Of a DNA stretch of 64,000 nt, positions 26,691 through 34,723 are shown one piece after another. The translations under genes were made by a program, and so were the position numbers. The stretch is taken from NCBI GenBank assembly GCA_041392475.1, contig JAWKLZ010000003.1, positions 393,501-457,500 on the forward strand, read 5' to 3'. Numbering within the stretch: the first letter of the stretch is position 1; each line of letters begins with the position of its first letter. The notes under the pieces were generated by a model. It did not search any database. It was not told where the DNA came from and worked only from the letters and a program-made list of their open reading frames with translations. This stretch comes from Chitinophagales bacterium (GTDB lineage Bacteria; Bacteroidota; Bacteroidia; Chitinophagales; UBA2359).

Positions 26691-27083
26691 CTAATTCCAT
26701 CTTTTTATTTTACTCGAAAAGAAATTAAGAAGCAATGGCATAAGCATAAATAAATATACAAATCCATTTTCTTGTAATGAAATAGATTGTTTATTGTTTG
26801 ACTCATTATCTACCTTTTCTATGACATCTTCTAAAAAGTCCTTTTCAGAGAATTTTCCTGTGTTATGAGAATACCAAATACACTTGACTTTCCTTGGAAA
26901 GTCATCTACTTCCTTCAATAAATTATTCACAACCATTGTAGGCGGTATAAAAGAAGCATCTATTATAGTTTCTTTCCCAGAAGGTTTAAAGGTATTACGA
27001 GTAATTTTGGGATTCGTTTGTTCATAGAACTTAGTCTTTAATACCACTACATCACCCACCTTAAATTTGCGTTTTTCATTCAT
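26691..27083 (-). CDS. YodC/DUF2158-like protein with C-terminal transmembrane helix
   Basis: The 130-residue protein starts with KFKVGDVVVLK and has IPPTMVVNNLL and KVKCIWYSHNTGKFSEKDFL, which together resemble the small beta-barrel YodC/DUF2158 domain (VGDVV, a P-x-M-x-V step, then V-x-C-x-W). A hydrophobic segment near the C-terminus (FVYLFMLMPLLLNFF) ends in basic residues (KIKRW), which would tether it to the inner membrane with the barrel in the cytoplasm. It is divergently transcribed from the RT gene inside the same direct-repeat-bounded block, so it may be a cofactor or immunity-like partner. That role is inference. On the minus strand TACATTTG (27107-27100) is a possible -7 element. 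Confidence 0.7.
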   Translation of the reverse strand: MNEKRKFKVGDVVVLKTKFYEQTNPKITRNTFKPSGKETIIDASFIPPTMVVNNLLKEVDDFPRKVKCIWYSHNTGKFSEKDFLEDVIEKVDNESNNKQSISLQENGFVYLFMLMPLLLNFFSSKIKRWN

Positions 27084-27627
27084 ATAAAATAATTTTGAGC
27101 AAATGTAACAAATATCAGAAATAAATCCCTATTTTTACATACATTTAACGCTATATCATAATGGTCAAGTTTCTTCTACTACATTTATAGCTTTGTCAGA
27201 ACAATAGTGTAATACTTGCAAATTGTTGTAATTGTCTGATTGCCTATTACCTTACTGTTTCTACACTCATTATTAACAGGCAAATTAACAAATTGATATT
27301 GGGGAGGTAGATACAGGTTACATATTTCTTATGTAGATGTGTTTGTTACATCGGACTAACAGGCAAATGCCACTAATGATACTATTGTAATTGTTCATTT
27401 TGAATAATTTATTTAGGTTAAAGATAATTAATATTTGTCAAACAACCAAATGATTATGAAACAAATTTCAATTTGAAGTTTCATTAATGTTATAAGATTA
27501 ATAACACTTCGATTTGTCGAAAAGTAGGGTTCATATATTTGGACGATGTTCTTTTATGTACGCTTAAGTAGTATGAAGATATTCTACGGTAAACTTTTGT
27601 GGTATGGCGTTATTTTAAATTCAGTTT
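27084..27627. other. 544-bp non-coding spacer of the RT element, possible ncRNA
   Basis: No ORF of note lies here. TAACAGGCAAAT occurs twice in direct orientation (27274-27285, 27357-27368). ACTTCGATTTGTCGAAAAGT (about 27506-27525) folds into a hairpin, and a GAAACAAATTTC/GAAGTTTC pair (about 27458-27484) forms another. Bacterial RT systems often encode a template or effector RNA next to the RT gene, so an RNA in this spacer is plausible but not shown. Confidence 0.4.
27514..27541 (+). promoter_or_regulatory. Candidate promoter of the RT gene
   Basis: TTG at 27514-27516, a 17-nt spacer and TATATTTG at 27534-27541 fit the phylum consensus at the short end of its range. The RT start codon is 86 nt downstream. 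Confidence 0.5.
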
Positions 27628-29247
27628 ATGTTAAAAGAAAAATTTAAATTTAGAAAAAGAGGATATAGACATTTAACCAATAAACTAGGTTTATTAAGTG
27701 AAAATGAAATTACGAAACTTCTCAAAAAACTCGCTACCCCAGAATTTATTGCACAATATGCTTTCCTTCCACTAATACACATAAAAATAGAACAACGTAG
27801 ATATAAAAAAGATAAGAATGGAAATAGAAGCCATAAAAAATGGAACAAGAGAAAACAAAAATATGAAAGTACTGCTAAAGTACGTCCTATACATTACGCA
27901 ACTCATATAGATACCCAACTCTACGCTTATTATGCATATATACTAAAAGAAAAGTATGAAAACATATTAAAGAAAAACAAAATACTCTCTGATAGTATCA
28001 TTGCCTATCGTTATATGCCAATAGAACAGGAAAATAAGAAGCCTCATAAGAAGCCTCCAGGAAAGTCAACAATTCATTTCGCCAAAGAAGTATTTAAAGA
28101 AATAACAAATAGAGGAGAGTGTATTGCGATTACATTAGATATAGAAAACTTTTTCAGCAGCTTAAGCCATCAATATTTAAAAAAAGCGTGGATAGAGTTA
28201 CTTGATGATAGAAAGTACGTAAATATGCTTTCCCCTGACCATTACAATGTGTATAATGCTACGACAAAATTTAGATATATACGCCTTGATGATTTACGAA
28301 AATCACACCACAAAAAGAAAGGTTTCGATGAAAAATATATTGCCGAATTGAAAAACGAAGGAATTGATGCTTTTTTTAGAGACGGAAAAGACTTCAAGGA
28401 AAAAATTGTGCAAAATCCTAATATTAGAACTTATAAAAATCAATTTAAAGATGTTAAAGGTAACTCAATTGGGATCCCACAAGGGTTGCCAATTAGTGCG
28501 GTTCTAGCAAATATTTATCTGTTAGATTTTGATAGACAAGTTTATAATGAGTTGATTGAAAAACATGGTGTTTATTATAGAAGGTATTCAGATGATATAT
28601 TAATCTTATGTTCAGAAAAAAAATTGAAGTTTATCAATAAATTTCTACAAGAGAAAATTAGAAAATGCAAACTAAAAATATCGAAAGATAAGACAGAAAT
28701 AATTAGGTTTAAGTACAATAGACACAACATTTTAATGTCTGAGAGAGTAGGGTTTAAAGAGAAAAGACTTGAGCCTGAACTTAATAAAAATGGGTTTCCT
28801 AAAAAAATCCCATTAAAATACTTGGGCTTCGAATTTTACGGTAATAAGACATTAATAAAATCCGCAGGATTAGGAAAGTTTTATCGTAAAATGAAGAAAA
28901 CAATAAAAGTGAAATCTAAAAGATTATTATATGAAGCACAGAAAGTGCCTAATAAAAAGGTTATTTTTTGGAAAAGGAAAATTTACAGAAGATTCAGTTT
29001 TGCAGGGCATTATAAAAAAAGGAGAAAATTTGAAGAAAAGATTATCAAAAAAGTTTGGGATGAAAAAGAAAATACATATATCTTGAAGGAAGATAAAAAA
29101 ACAAGAACACTTCGAGGAAACTACTTATCCTATGCCTACAAAGCATCCTGTATTATGAAAGAACCTGCAATTAGAAAACAAGTAAGGAATCATTGGAAAA
29201 TTCTGCAAGAAGAGATAAAGAAACATATTGATGAAAAACACTTGTAG
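27628..29247 (+). CDS. Reverse transcriptase, Abi/UG (defence-type)-like
   Basis: This 539-residue RNA-directed DNA polymerase has the RT palm motifs in order: KVRPIHYATHID (residues 84-95), first catalytic Asp171 in ITLDIENFFSSL, GIPQGLPISAVLANIYLLDF (282-301), YSDD (320-323), KISKDKTE, and KYLGFEF (397-403). A basic, helical C-terminal extension of about 135 residues follows. No maturase (GIIM/X) or HNH domain and no integrase are fused, and the pattern around IHFAKEVFKEI...ITLDI and HYNVYNATTKFRYI resembles the unknown-group and abortive-infection RTs rather than group II intron, retron or DGR enzymes. The exact class was not assigned. The gene is much more A+T-rich and Lys-rich than its neighbours, supporting transfer. 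Confidence 0.9.
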   Translation: MLKEKFKFRKRGYRHLTNKLGLLSENEITKLLKKLATPEFIAQYAFLPLIHIKIEQRRYKKDKNGNRSHKKWNKRKQKYESTAKVRPIHYATHIDTQLYAYYAYILKEKYENILKKNKILSDSIIAYRYMPIEQENKKPHKKPPGKSTIHFAKEVFKEITNRGECIAITLDIENFFSSLSHQYLKKAWIELLDDRKYVNMLSPDHYNVYNATTKFRYIRLDDLRKSHHKKKGFDEKYIAELKNEGIDAFFRDGKDFKEKIVQNPNIRTYKNQFKDVKGNSIGIPQGLPISAVLANIYLLDFDRQVYNELIEKHGVYYRRYSDDILILCSEKKLKFINKFLQEKIRKCKLKISKDKTEIIRFKYNRHNILMSERVGFKEKRLEPELNKNGFPKKIPLKYLGFEFYGNKTLIKSAGLGKFYRKMKKTIKVKSKRLLYEAQKVPNKKVIFWKRKIYRRFSFAGHYKKRRKFEEKIIKKVWDEKENTYILKEDKKTRTLRGNYLSYAYKASCIMKEPAIRKQVRNHWKILQEEIKKHIDEKHL

Positions 29248-29358
29248 TTTATCCTATTCGTTCAATTGTTAAATAATTGAGACCTTTATACAAGAGAACG
29301 TATTGATAACCAGAAAATATGACAATCCAGCAATAGAGCCACTCACCACTAGTATGGA

Positions 29359-29418
29359 ATTATTCCTTCGGATGGAAGGAGTTTTTATTTGGGGTTGGGG
29401 GTGAGGTTGTAGGAGTTA
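29359..29418 (+). repeat. Right 60-bp direct repeat flanking the RT element
   Basis: This is an exact copy of 26589-26648. Its last three bases (29416-29418) are the TAA stop of the Rpn-type nuclease gene on the minus strand. The 167-bp RT-side tail before it (29248-29358) holds no gene. Confidence 0.97.
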
Positions 29419-30375
29419 AGTTCTGTTTTCTTCAATCACCTTTTCTACAAAAGCAAGTTCTACATTCATCACCGAAGCAATATCGGCTTTGTTCATTTTG
29501 GCTTGGTAATACAGATTTAGAATGGTTTGGGTCTTTGTTTTTAACAATTCTTTTTCTAACCTGCTCTGCATCATTTCAAAAGTTTCTCCATACAGAATCA
29601 TATTAATTCCATCAGCAATTTCTTTGTCATAAGCAGTAGGAGTTAACATATTTTTATCTTTTAAAGGTTTGTAAAATTGTTCTTGAAACAAGACTTCTCG
29701 TTTTTTATCTAAACGCATCAAGTTCATAACGAATTGCACCAATGGAACAATTACCGTCTTTGGAAAGTTTCCTGCGTTTGCTCTTTTTCGGATGAAATTG
29801 ATTAGCACTATCTTCAATTTCAAGCGATTATTTAGGTCTTTTTTAGTTTTGAGAAGGTAAAGAGCCGCCAAAACTGCGATAGCAAAGGGATTTTTCGATT
29901 TTTGCAGTTGTTTCTCACTCTGTTTTCTGACCTGATAAGTATTGTATTTATAGTTAATTTCAGTGCCAAAATACTTGTTGGCGAAGCGATCGTAGTCTTT
30001 AGGAACGTCTTGTCCCACAAACAGAGCGATTGCAGTGATTTCTTTGATTTTGAACTTGTCGTAAATGCGGTAAAAGTAGTTGAACATTCGCTCTGAAAAC
30101 TCAGTTTCGTGATCTACTTGAATTTCAATGTGAATCAATACCCATTGTTCTCGCCCACTTTTGAGATAGACTTTGACCAAACTATCATTGATTTTCTTGT
30201 CCGAATTTTCGGGAATGGCTATGATTTTGTAGAGTTCTTGCTTCAAAAACTCTGGTTTTCGGGAAAAATCTATCTCTTTGTGTAAGTCAGGCATGAAGAA
30301 AGCGACAAAATCTTCGAATAACTGTTCGATGATTTCTTTCCAACGGGTATCGTGGTCTATATTTTCAGAGGGCAT
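29416..30375 (-). CDS. Rpn family recombination-promoting nuclease / putative transposase (PD-(D/E)XK)
   Basis: The 319-residue protein belongs to the PDDEXK_2/Rpn group. The nuclease core is DSLVKVYLKSGREQWVLIHI followed by EIQ: an Asp, then the E-x-Q variant of (D/E)xK. RMFNYFYRIYDKF and AIALFVGQ follow, as in this family. The C-terminal helical part (MMQSRLEKELLKTKTQTILN) ends in a short HTH-like segment. Rpn proteins cut DNA, raise recombination rates and, in some systems, act in phage defence. Its stop codon lies in the right direct repeat, which shows that this gene was the original convergent neighbour of the TonB receptor gene. Confidence 0.85.
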   Translation of the reverse strand: MPSENIDHDTRWKEIIEQLFEDFVAFFMPDLHKEIDFSRKPEFLKQELYKIIAIPENSDKKINDSLVKVYLKSGREQWVLIHIEIQVDHETEFSERMFNYFYRIYDKFKIKEITAIALFVGQDVPKDYDRFANKYFGTEINYKYNTYQVRKQSEKQLQKSKNPFAIAVLAALYLLKTKKDLNNRLKLKIVLINFIRKRANAGNFPKTVIVPLVQFVMNLMRLDKKREVLFQEQFYKPLKDKNMLTPTAYDKEIADGINMILYGETFEMMQSRLEKELLKTKTQTILNLYYQAKMNKADIASVMNVELAFVEKVIEENRT

Positions 30376-30455
30376 ACTTTTGTTTTTGGAAGAAAAGTGA
30401 GGCTAAAAATAACAACTCTTTTTGAAAAACATAAAGCTTTCTCTTTCTACCTAAT

Positions 30456-31220
30456 CTATAAATCTACTTGCTTCTCAATAAACTTCCCATCCGTAAAAAA
30501 ATACTTCGTATGGTTCTTGGTAATAATCCAGCCTGTCTTCAATTTCTTAACCTTCGTACTCATCGTATAGCGAGCAAAATTATTGGCTTTCAATTCTTCA
30601 TATAGCGTTTGCGAATTGTTGATAGCTGCATTTTTCAACTCCACGTTCACCAATCCCAACGATTCAATCTCATGTCCATCACTACCCAAAGTAAAATTTT
30701 TGCCCAATTTATCTTTGAGTGACAAAGCTTTGTTGTTTTGAGCGCGGGACAAACTGCCATTGAAGATTTCGATGGCATCTATATTTTCGTAAAGGTAATC
30801 CAACATCGGATTGTTGATATGTTTGTCCACCGACTTCTTTTTGAAGGCATAAGGATGCGCTAAAGACACAAAAGTTTCGAACTCATTTGCAGCCTCCAGT
30901 ATCGCTTTCGCCGAATTTTTCATTTTCACCATAAAACGCTTCACCCGAAACGGTTCTATCTGTTTCGTATAAAATTCCTCCAGTTCTGCGGGGTTTTTGA
31001 AGTAAATCAGCAGTTCAATGCCTTCTTTTGTCCCAGCTTCAATGGCAGGAACAGTAACTATCTTGTTGCGTTCCAAGAGCTTCAATGAGCCTCTGATTTC
31101 GTTATGATCAGTCAGCACTACGCCTACACCTTCTTTCAGACATTTATCTTCAATGGTCTGCAAAGATGCCGTTCCATCTGAGTAATTGGAGTGAAAATGT
31201 AAATCGTATTTTGTTTGCAT
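30456..31220 (-). CDS. PHP-domain phosphoesterase
   Basis: The start at ATG 31220 (MQTKYDLHFHSNYSDG) places the first PHP metal motif HxH at the N-terminus, as usual; a longer in-frame start adds an unconserved tail. Other metal-binding motifs are LTDHNEI, the SLAHPYAF histidine, and LGSDGHEI. The 254-residue length fits stand-alone PHP proteins related to YciV/RnaseAM and histidinol phosphatase, which hydrolyse phosphoesters such as 3',5'-nucleotide bisphosphates or RNA 5' ends. The substrate is not determined by context. It is divergent from the amidohydrolase gene. Confidence 0.88.
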   Translation of the reverse strand: MQTKYDLHFHSNYSDGTASLQTIEDKCLKEGVGVVLTDHNEIRGSLKLLERNKIVTVPAIEAGTKEGIELLIYFKNPAELEEFYTKQIEPFRVKRFMVKMKNSAKAILEAANEFETFVSLAHPYAFKKKSVDKHINNPMLDYLYENIDAIEIFNGSLSRAQNNKALSLKDKLGKNFTLGSDGHEIESLGLVNVELKNAAINNSQTLYEELKANNFARYTMSTKVKKLKTGWIITKNHTKYFFTDGKFIEKQVDL

Positions 31221-31317
31221 GGTATTTTTCTTATTAGAATGTAATTTTACCTTCAATGTTTAATTAGCCTTATCTTTACTTCAACAAACATCCGATTCAT
31301 TCTATAAACTGTCCATA

Positions 31318-33033
31318 ATGCCCAAATACTTCAAATTCATTGCAGTGATTCCCCTTCTTTTCTTTTGTTTTTCCTGCAACAATACGCCAAAACAAGTCCC
31401 CGATACAGTTGATGCCATTTACTTCAATGGCAAAATTCTAACGATGGAAGATAGTCTTCAACAAGTTGAAGCAATTGCAGTGAAAGCGGGAAAAATTGAA
31501 GCCATTGGCGATTTTGAAACTATCAATCAATTGCAGGGAGCAGCTACGCAAATGATTGATTTGGGCGGCAAAACCATGCTGCCAGGTTTTGTGGATGCAC
31601 ACAGTCATTTCACCATTGCCATGAAAATGATGGCACAGGCCAACCTCGGTTCCCCCCCTGCGGGAGAGGTCAAAAGCATTGCAGACATTATCGAAAAACT
31701 GCAAGCACAACAAGCCAAATACAACATTCTCGAAGGTCAATGGATAGTCGGTTGGGGCTACGACCCCGACGAGTTGGAAGAAAAACGCCATCCCAACAAA
31801 CTGGATTTAGACACAGCTTTTCCCAATCATCCTGTGTTCATCTTACACGTTTCGGCACACATGGCAGTAGTCAATTCCAAGGCTTTAGAAATCGTAGGCA
31901 TCACCGATACGACTCAGGCAGTGGAAGGTGGAGTAATCGTGAAACTCCCCAACTCCAATGAACCCAGTGGATTGTTGCAAGAAAAAATGGTCTATCAAGT
32001 TATCGGTAAACTGCCCACTCCGACTGAGGAACAATCTTTGGCATTGTTGAAGGGAACGCAGCAATTGTATGCCAGTCAAGGTATTACCACCGCACAAGAT
32101 GGTTTGACCGACCTTCCAACTTTTCAGTTTTTGGAGAAAGCAGCTGAAAAAGGATTGTTCACACTCGACATTGAAGCTCTCGGCAGTTTTCAAAATGCAA
32201 AAGATTGGCTGACAACCTACAAAGACCGTTTTGGACAAAACAAAAACAGGTTGCGATTGGCAGGTATTAAAATTGTAGGAGATGGTTCACCACAAGGCAA
32301 AACGGCTTTTTTCAGCAAGCCTTATTTGACCGAAGTTCCAGGCTGCGCCCATACCTGCACAGGCGTACCGACTGTGACCCAAGACCAACTCAACCAACTG
32401 CTGCAAGGGGCGTACAATCAAGGCATTCAAGTTTTTATGCACGCCAATGGTGATGGTTCAATTGACATGCTTTTGGAGGCATACGAAAATGCTTTAGAAC
32501 ACATTGAAGGAAGCGTAGAAGATTTGAGAACGGTGGTCATACACTCTCAATTTGTGCGCCCTGATCAATTGCAGCAGTACAAAGACTTTGGTTTTGTACC
32601 TGCATTTTTTACCAATCACGCCTTTTTTTGGGGTGATGTGCATATTGAAAATCTGGGCGAAGAACGGGCTGCTTTTTTGAGTCCTATCAAAACTTCAATA
32701 AACATGGGGCTTGTATGTACGAATCACACCGATTATATCGTTACACCTCTCAACCAACTGTTCACAGTTTGGACGGCCGTAAATCGCACCACTCGAAGTG
32801 GCAAAATTTTGGGTGAAGCAGAGCGATTAACTCCGTGGGAAGCATTGAAAGCCATCACAATCAATTCGGCGTATCAGCACAAAACGGAAAAAATAAAAGG
32901 CTCTATTGCAGTGGGTAAGTTGGCAGATTTTGTGGTTTTGAGTGACAACCCATTGAAGGTAGAGGCTGATAAAATCAAGGATATTCAAATACTGCAAACG
33001 ATTAAAGAAGGAGTGGTTATTTATGAAAAATAG
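31318..33033 (+). CDS. Lipoprotein amidohydrolase (YtcJ-like, amidohydrolase 3)
   Basis: The 571-residue protein has a lipoprotein signal (AVIPLLFFCFSC, Cys near residue 19) and a metal-dependent amidohydrolase of the YtcJ/PF07969 group. LPGFVDAHSHFTIAM carries the first HxH of the TIM-barrel metal site, VGWGYDPDELEEKRHPN is the family's characteristic loop, and HANGDGSIDMLLEAYE and SQFVRPDQL supply later ligands. The C-terminus has the usual GSIAVGKLADFVVLSDNP. It likely hydrolyses an amide or related bond in the periplasm; the substrate is unknown. A family A repeat follows its stop codon. Confidence 0.9.
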   Translation: MPKYFKFIAVIPLLFFCFSCNNTPKQVPDTVDAIYFNGKILTMEDSLQQVEAIAVKAGKIEAIGDFETINQLQGAATQMIDLGGKTMLPGFVDAHSHFTIAMKMMAQANLGSPPAGEVKSIADIIEKLQAQQAKYNILEGQWIVGWGYDPDELEEKRHPNKLDLDTAFPNHPVFILHVSAHMAVVNSKALEIVGITDTTQAVEGGVIVKLPNSNEPSGLLQEKMVYQVIGKLPTPTEEQSLALLKGTQQLYASQGITTAQDGLTDLPTFQFLEKAAEKGLFTLDIEALGSFQNAKDWLTTYKDRFGQNKNRLRLAGIKIVGDGSPQGKTAFFSKPYLTEVPGCAHTCTGVPTVTQDQLNQLLQGAYNQGIQVFMHANGDGSIDMLLEAYENALEHIEGSVEDLRTVVIHSQFVRPDQLQQYKDFGFVPAFFTNHAFFWGDVHIENLGEERAAFLSPIKTSINMGLVCTNHTDYIVTPLNQLFTVWTAVNRTTRSGKILGEAERLTPWEALKAITINSAYQHKTEKIKGSIAVGKLADFVVLSDNPLKVEADKIKDIQILQTIKEGVVIYEK

Positions 33034-33078
33034 TAGAACGCAAAAGGATTCTGTATCTTTGCAAATTGCAGTTATTTT

Positions 33079-33229
33079 GGACTTTGGACGAAAGAAGTAG
33101 GAAGCAAGATGCGGGGTATAAGGAATTGACAATCAAAATCTTAACAAATTAATGTAATTGAATACAAATAACTGATTATCAATAAATTAAAATCTTACTT
33201 CTTACATCTTTGCTCCTTCGTCTAAAGTT
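33079..33229. repeat. Dispersed repeat family A, full-length copy
   Basis: Left arm begins GGACTTTGGACGAAAGAAGT; the right arm (CTTACTTCTTACATCTTTGC, ending 33229) is its imperfect inverse. The centre GACAATCAAAATCTTAAC matches the copy at 7120-7270. Confidence 0.78.
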
Positions 33230-33296
33230 ATTACCCTTTCCCTTGAAACCAAAATAAATCATTTTTTTTCAAAAAAAATTAAAATGAGCTACTTAG

Positions 33297-34394
33297 ATGG
33301 CAAAAAAAAATCTGACACAAACAATGGTTAATTCCTTTAAAGCGAATTGTAATCTATTGATTATTATTTTTTCAGCGATGTGGGTCAGTCCATTATCTGC
33401 AAAAAGTCCTGTTTTGTCCTCCAAACAATTGGAATCTCCACCCCCTCGTATCATCCGCACTTGCTGCTCTTTTGGATTGAAGGTAAGTTTATTCAGACTT
33501 CCCATCAAAATTACCGAAACCACCAGTATCGAAAAATTGGGAGATCACCAATATCTGGGAAATACGGGAGAAAAAAATGGTATCATTTATAGCCATAAAG
33601 GCGGTTTTATTGATATCGGCCACGTAAGAGATCAAGCAGATTGGACAGCCTATTTATATACCCAAATTTTGAAGCATCAGCCTCAAGGAGAAATGACTCA
33701 GAAGGTGGGTTATGAAGGAGGAATCAAGATACTGCATATAAAAATACCTCTTTATTTGAATCAAGAGGATATGATGAAATTAGCGGGCAAGATCGCTTAT
33801 GATTTATCGGTATGGCACGAAATTTCTACTTGGTATGGAGCTTCTACTATTCCACTCGTTCCCGAACGCTATTCCAGTTTTTCGGTTGAAGATGCCTATT
33901 CCAATTTGTTGGGTACAACTTTAGGGATGAAAGCACTGCAAAATGAATTACCTTATGAAGAAGCTATGACTCAATTGATTGCCCAAACTTTGAAGGACTT
34001 GGAGGCAGTCCAAACAGAGGAAGAAACATGGGCTGCAATGGAAGTGGTGAGAGAGGTATGGTGGACAGGAAAAAAAACATTGCCAAGCCGAAACGTTTTG
34101 ATAGCCAGAGAATTGAATGTTTATCCAACGGTGTATCCGTGGCTCATTCCAACAGAAGCAAAGGCAAATAACCCTCAAAAACTGAGTGTTCCACAAATTA
34201 CCCATTCGGGAGAAAATTTAGCTGATTTTTATGAATTGAACATCAAACTCAATTATAAATTTCCCTTCAAAAAGATATTTCCAGATCGGAACGATCGATC
34301 TATCACACAAGAAGATTTCGGCACTTTGCTGCAATATGCTGAGGAAGAGTTGGATAATTCAAAAAGAGATTGGTTGGGACAGGCCAACATTTAA
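33297..34394 (+). CDS. Secreted DUF4056-like protein
   Basis: The 365-residue protein has an N-terminal hydrophobic signal (NLLIIIFSAMWVSPLSAKS). The mature part has PPRIIRTCCSFG and, near residue 97, IIYSHKGGFIDIGHVRDQAD followed by WTAYL. That GGFIDIxHVRxxADW block is what leads to the DUF4056 assignment. It also has SVWHEISTWYGAS. The conserved His and Asp could form a metal or hydrolytic site, but no activity is known. It is probably periplasmic. No functional link to its neighbours is visible. Confidence 0.7.
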   Translation: MAKKNLTQTMVNSFKANCNLLIIIFSAMWVSPLSAKSPVLSSKQLESPPPRIIRTCCSFGLKVSLFRLPIKITETTSIEKLGDHQYLGNTGEKNGIIYSHKGGFIDIGHVRDQADWTAYLYTQILKHQPQGEMTQKVGYEGGIKILHIKIPLYLNQEDMMKLAGKIAYDLSVWHEISTWYGASTIPLVPERYSSFSVEDAYSNLLGTTLGMKALQNELPYEEAMTQLIAQTLKDLEAVQTEEETWAAMEVVREVWWTGKKTLPSRNVLIARELNVYPTVYPWLIPTEAKANNPQKLSVPQITHSGENLADFYELNIKLNYKFPFKKIFPDRNDRSITQEDFGTLLQYAEEELDNSKRDWLGQANI

Positions 34395-34723
34395 TCGCAG
34401 ACTTTGAAGGTGGCGCATATTGCACTGATAAATAAGTTATTGTAGAAAAAAAAGATAATTGTGATCAATAATCAATTTTGATACATTCAAAAACAAGGTG
34501 GAATATACCTATCTTTGTATCTGATTCTTTTTGGTTCTCTGACATTTTTTTGTAATTCTATTCCCAGCGAATCTACATTAACCTTTCTCCTCCCTGATTA
34601 TCAAAAGTTTGAAATTTTCACCGAGAAAGCAGAATGTGGATTCTGCGGTGTTACATAAAAATAGTCAAAGAATCTTTTTTTCCGAGCCGAACAAACAATC
34701 CTAAAATTCAAAAAAAAATAAGT
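34395..34723. other. Spacer upstream of the aldolase gene
   Basis: No gene is seen. TATCTTTG at 34510-34517 is a -7-like element with no good -33 partner; it would give a leader of about 200 nt for the aldolase gene. Confidence 0.3.

Larger units (their letters stand above)
26589..29418 (+). mobile_element. Putative RT-bearing insertion with 60-bp target duplication
   Basis: A 2,710-bp block (26649-29358) lies between the two 60-bp direct repeats. It is clearly more A+T-rich than its flanks and holds a reverse transcriptase, a divergent small membrane-tailed protein and a 544-bp spacer. Removing one repeat plus the block restores a plausible ancestral junction in which the TonB receptor stop (TAG) and the convergent Rpn-type gene stop (TTA on the plus strand) are three bases apart. 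No transposase, tyrosine or serine recombinase, or inverted repeats are seen at its ends. The mode of insertion is therefore unknown; target-primed retrotransposition or recombination supplied in trans are both possible. Confidence 0.75.

Noticed and set aside
27084..27627. Retron msr-msd
   Set aside because: The RT lacks the retron layout in length and motifs, and no clear msr/msd inverted arms were found in the spacer.
27628..29247. Group II intron
   Set aside because: No maturase or HNH domain, no visible domain V/VI hairpin at the 3' end, and the flanking 60-bp duplication is not an intron feature.
26589..29418. Diversity-generating retroelement with the 60-bp repeats as TR/VR
   Set aside because: The two copies are identical, with no adenine-specific differences. 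The RT has GIPQG where DGR RTs have a distinct motif, and no Avd-like gene is present.
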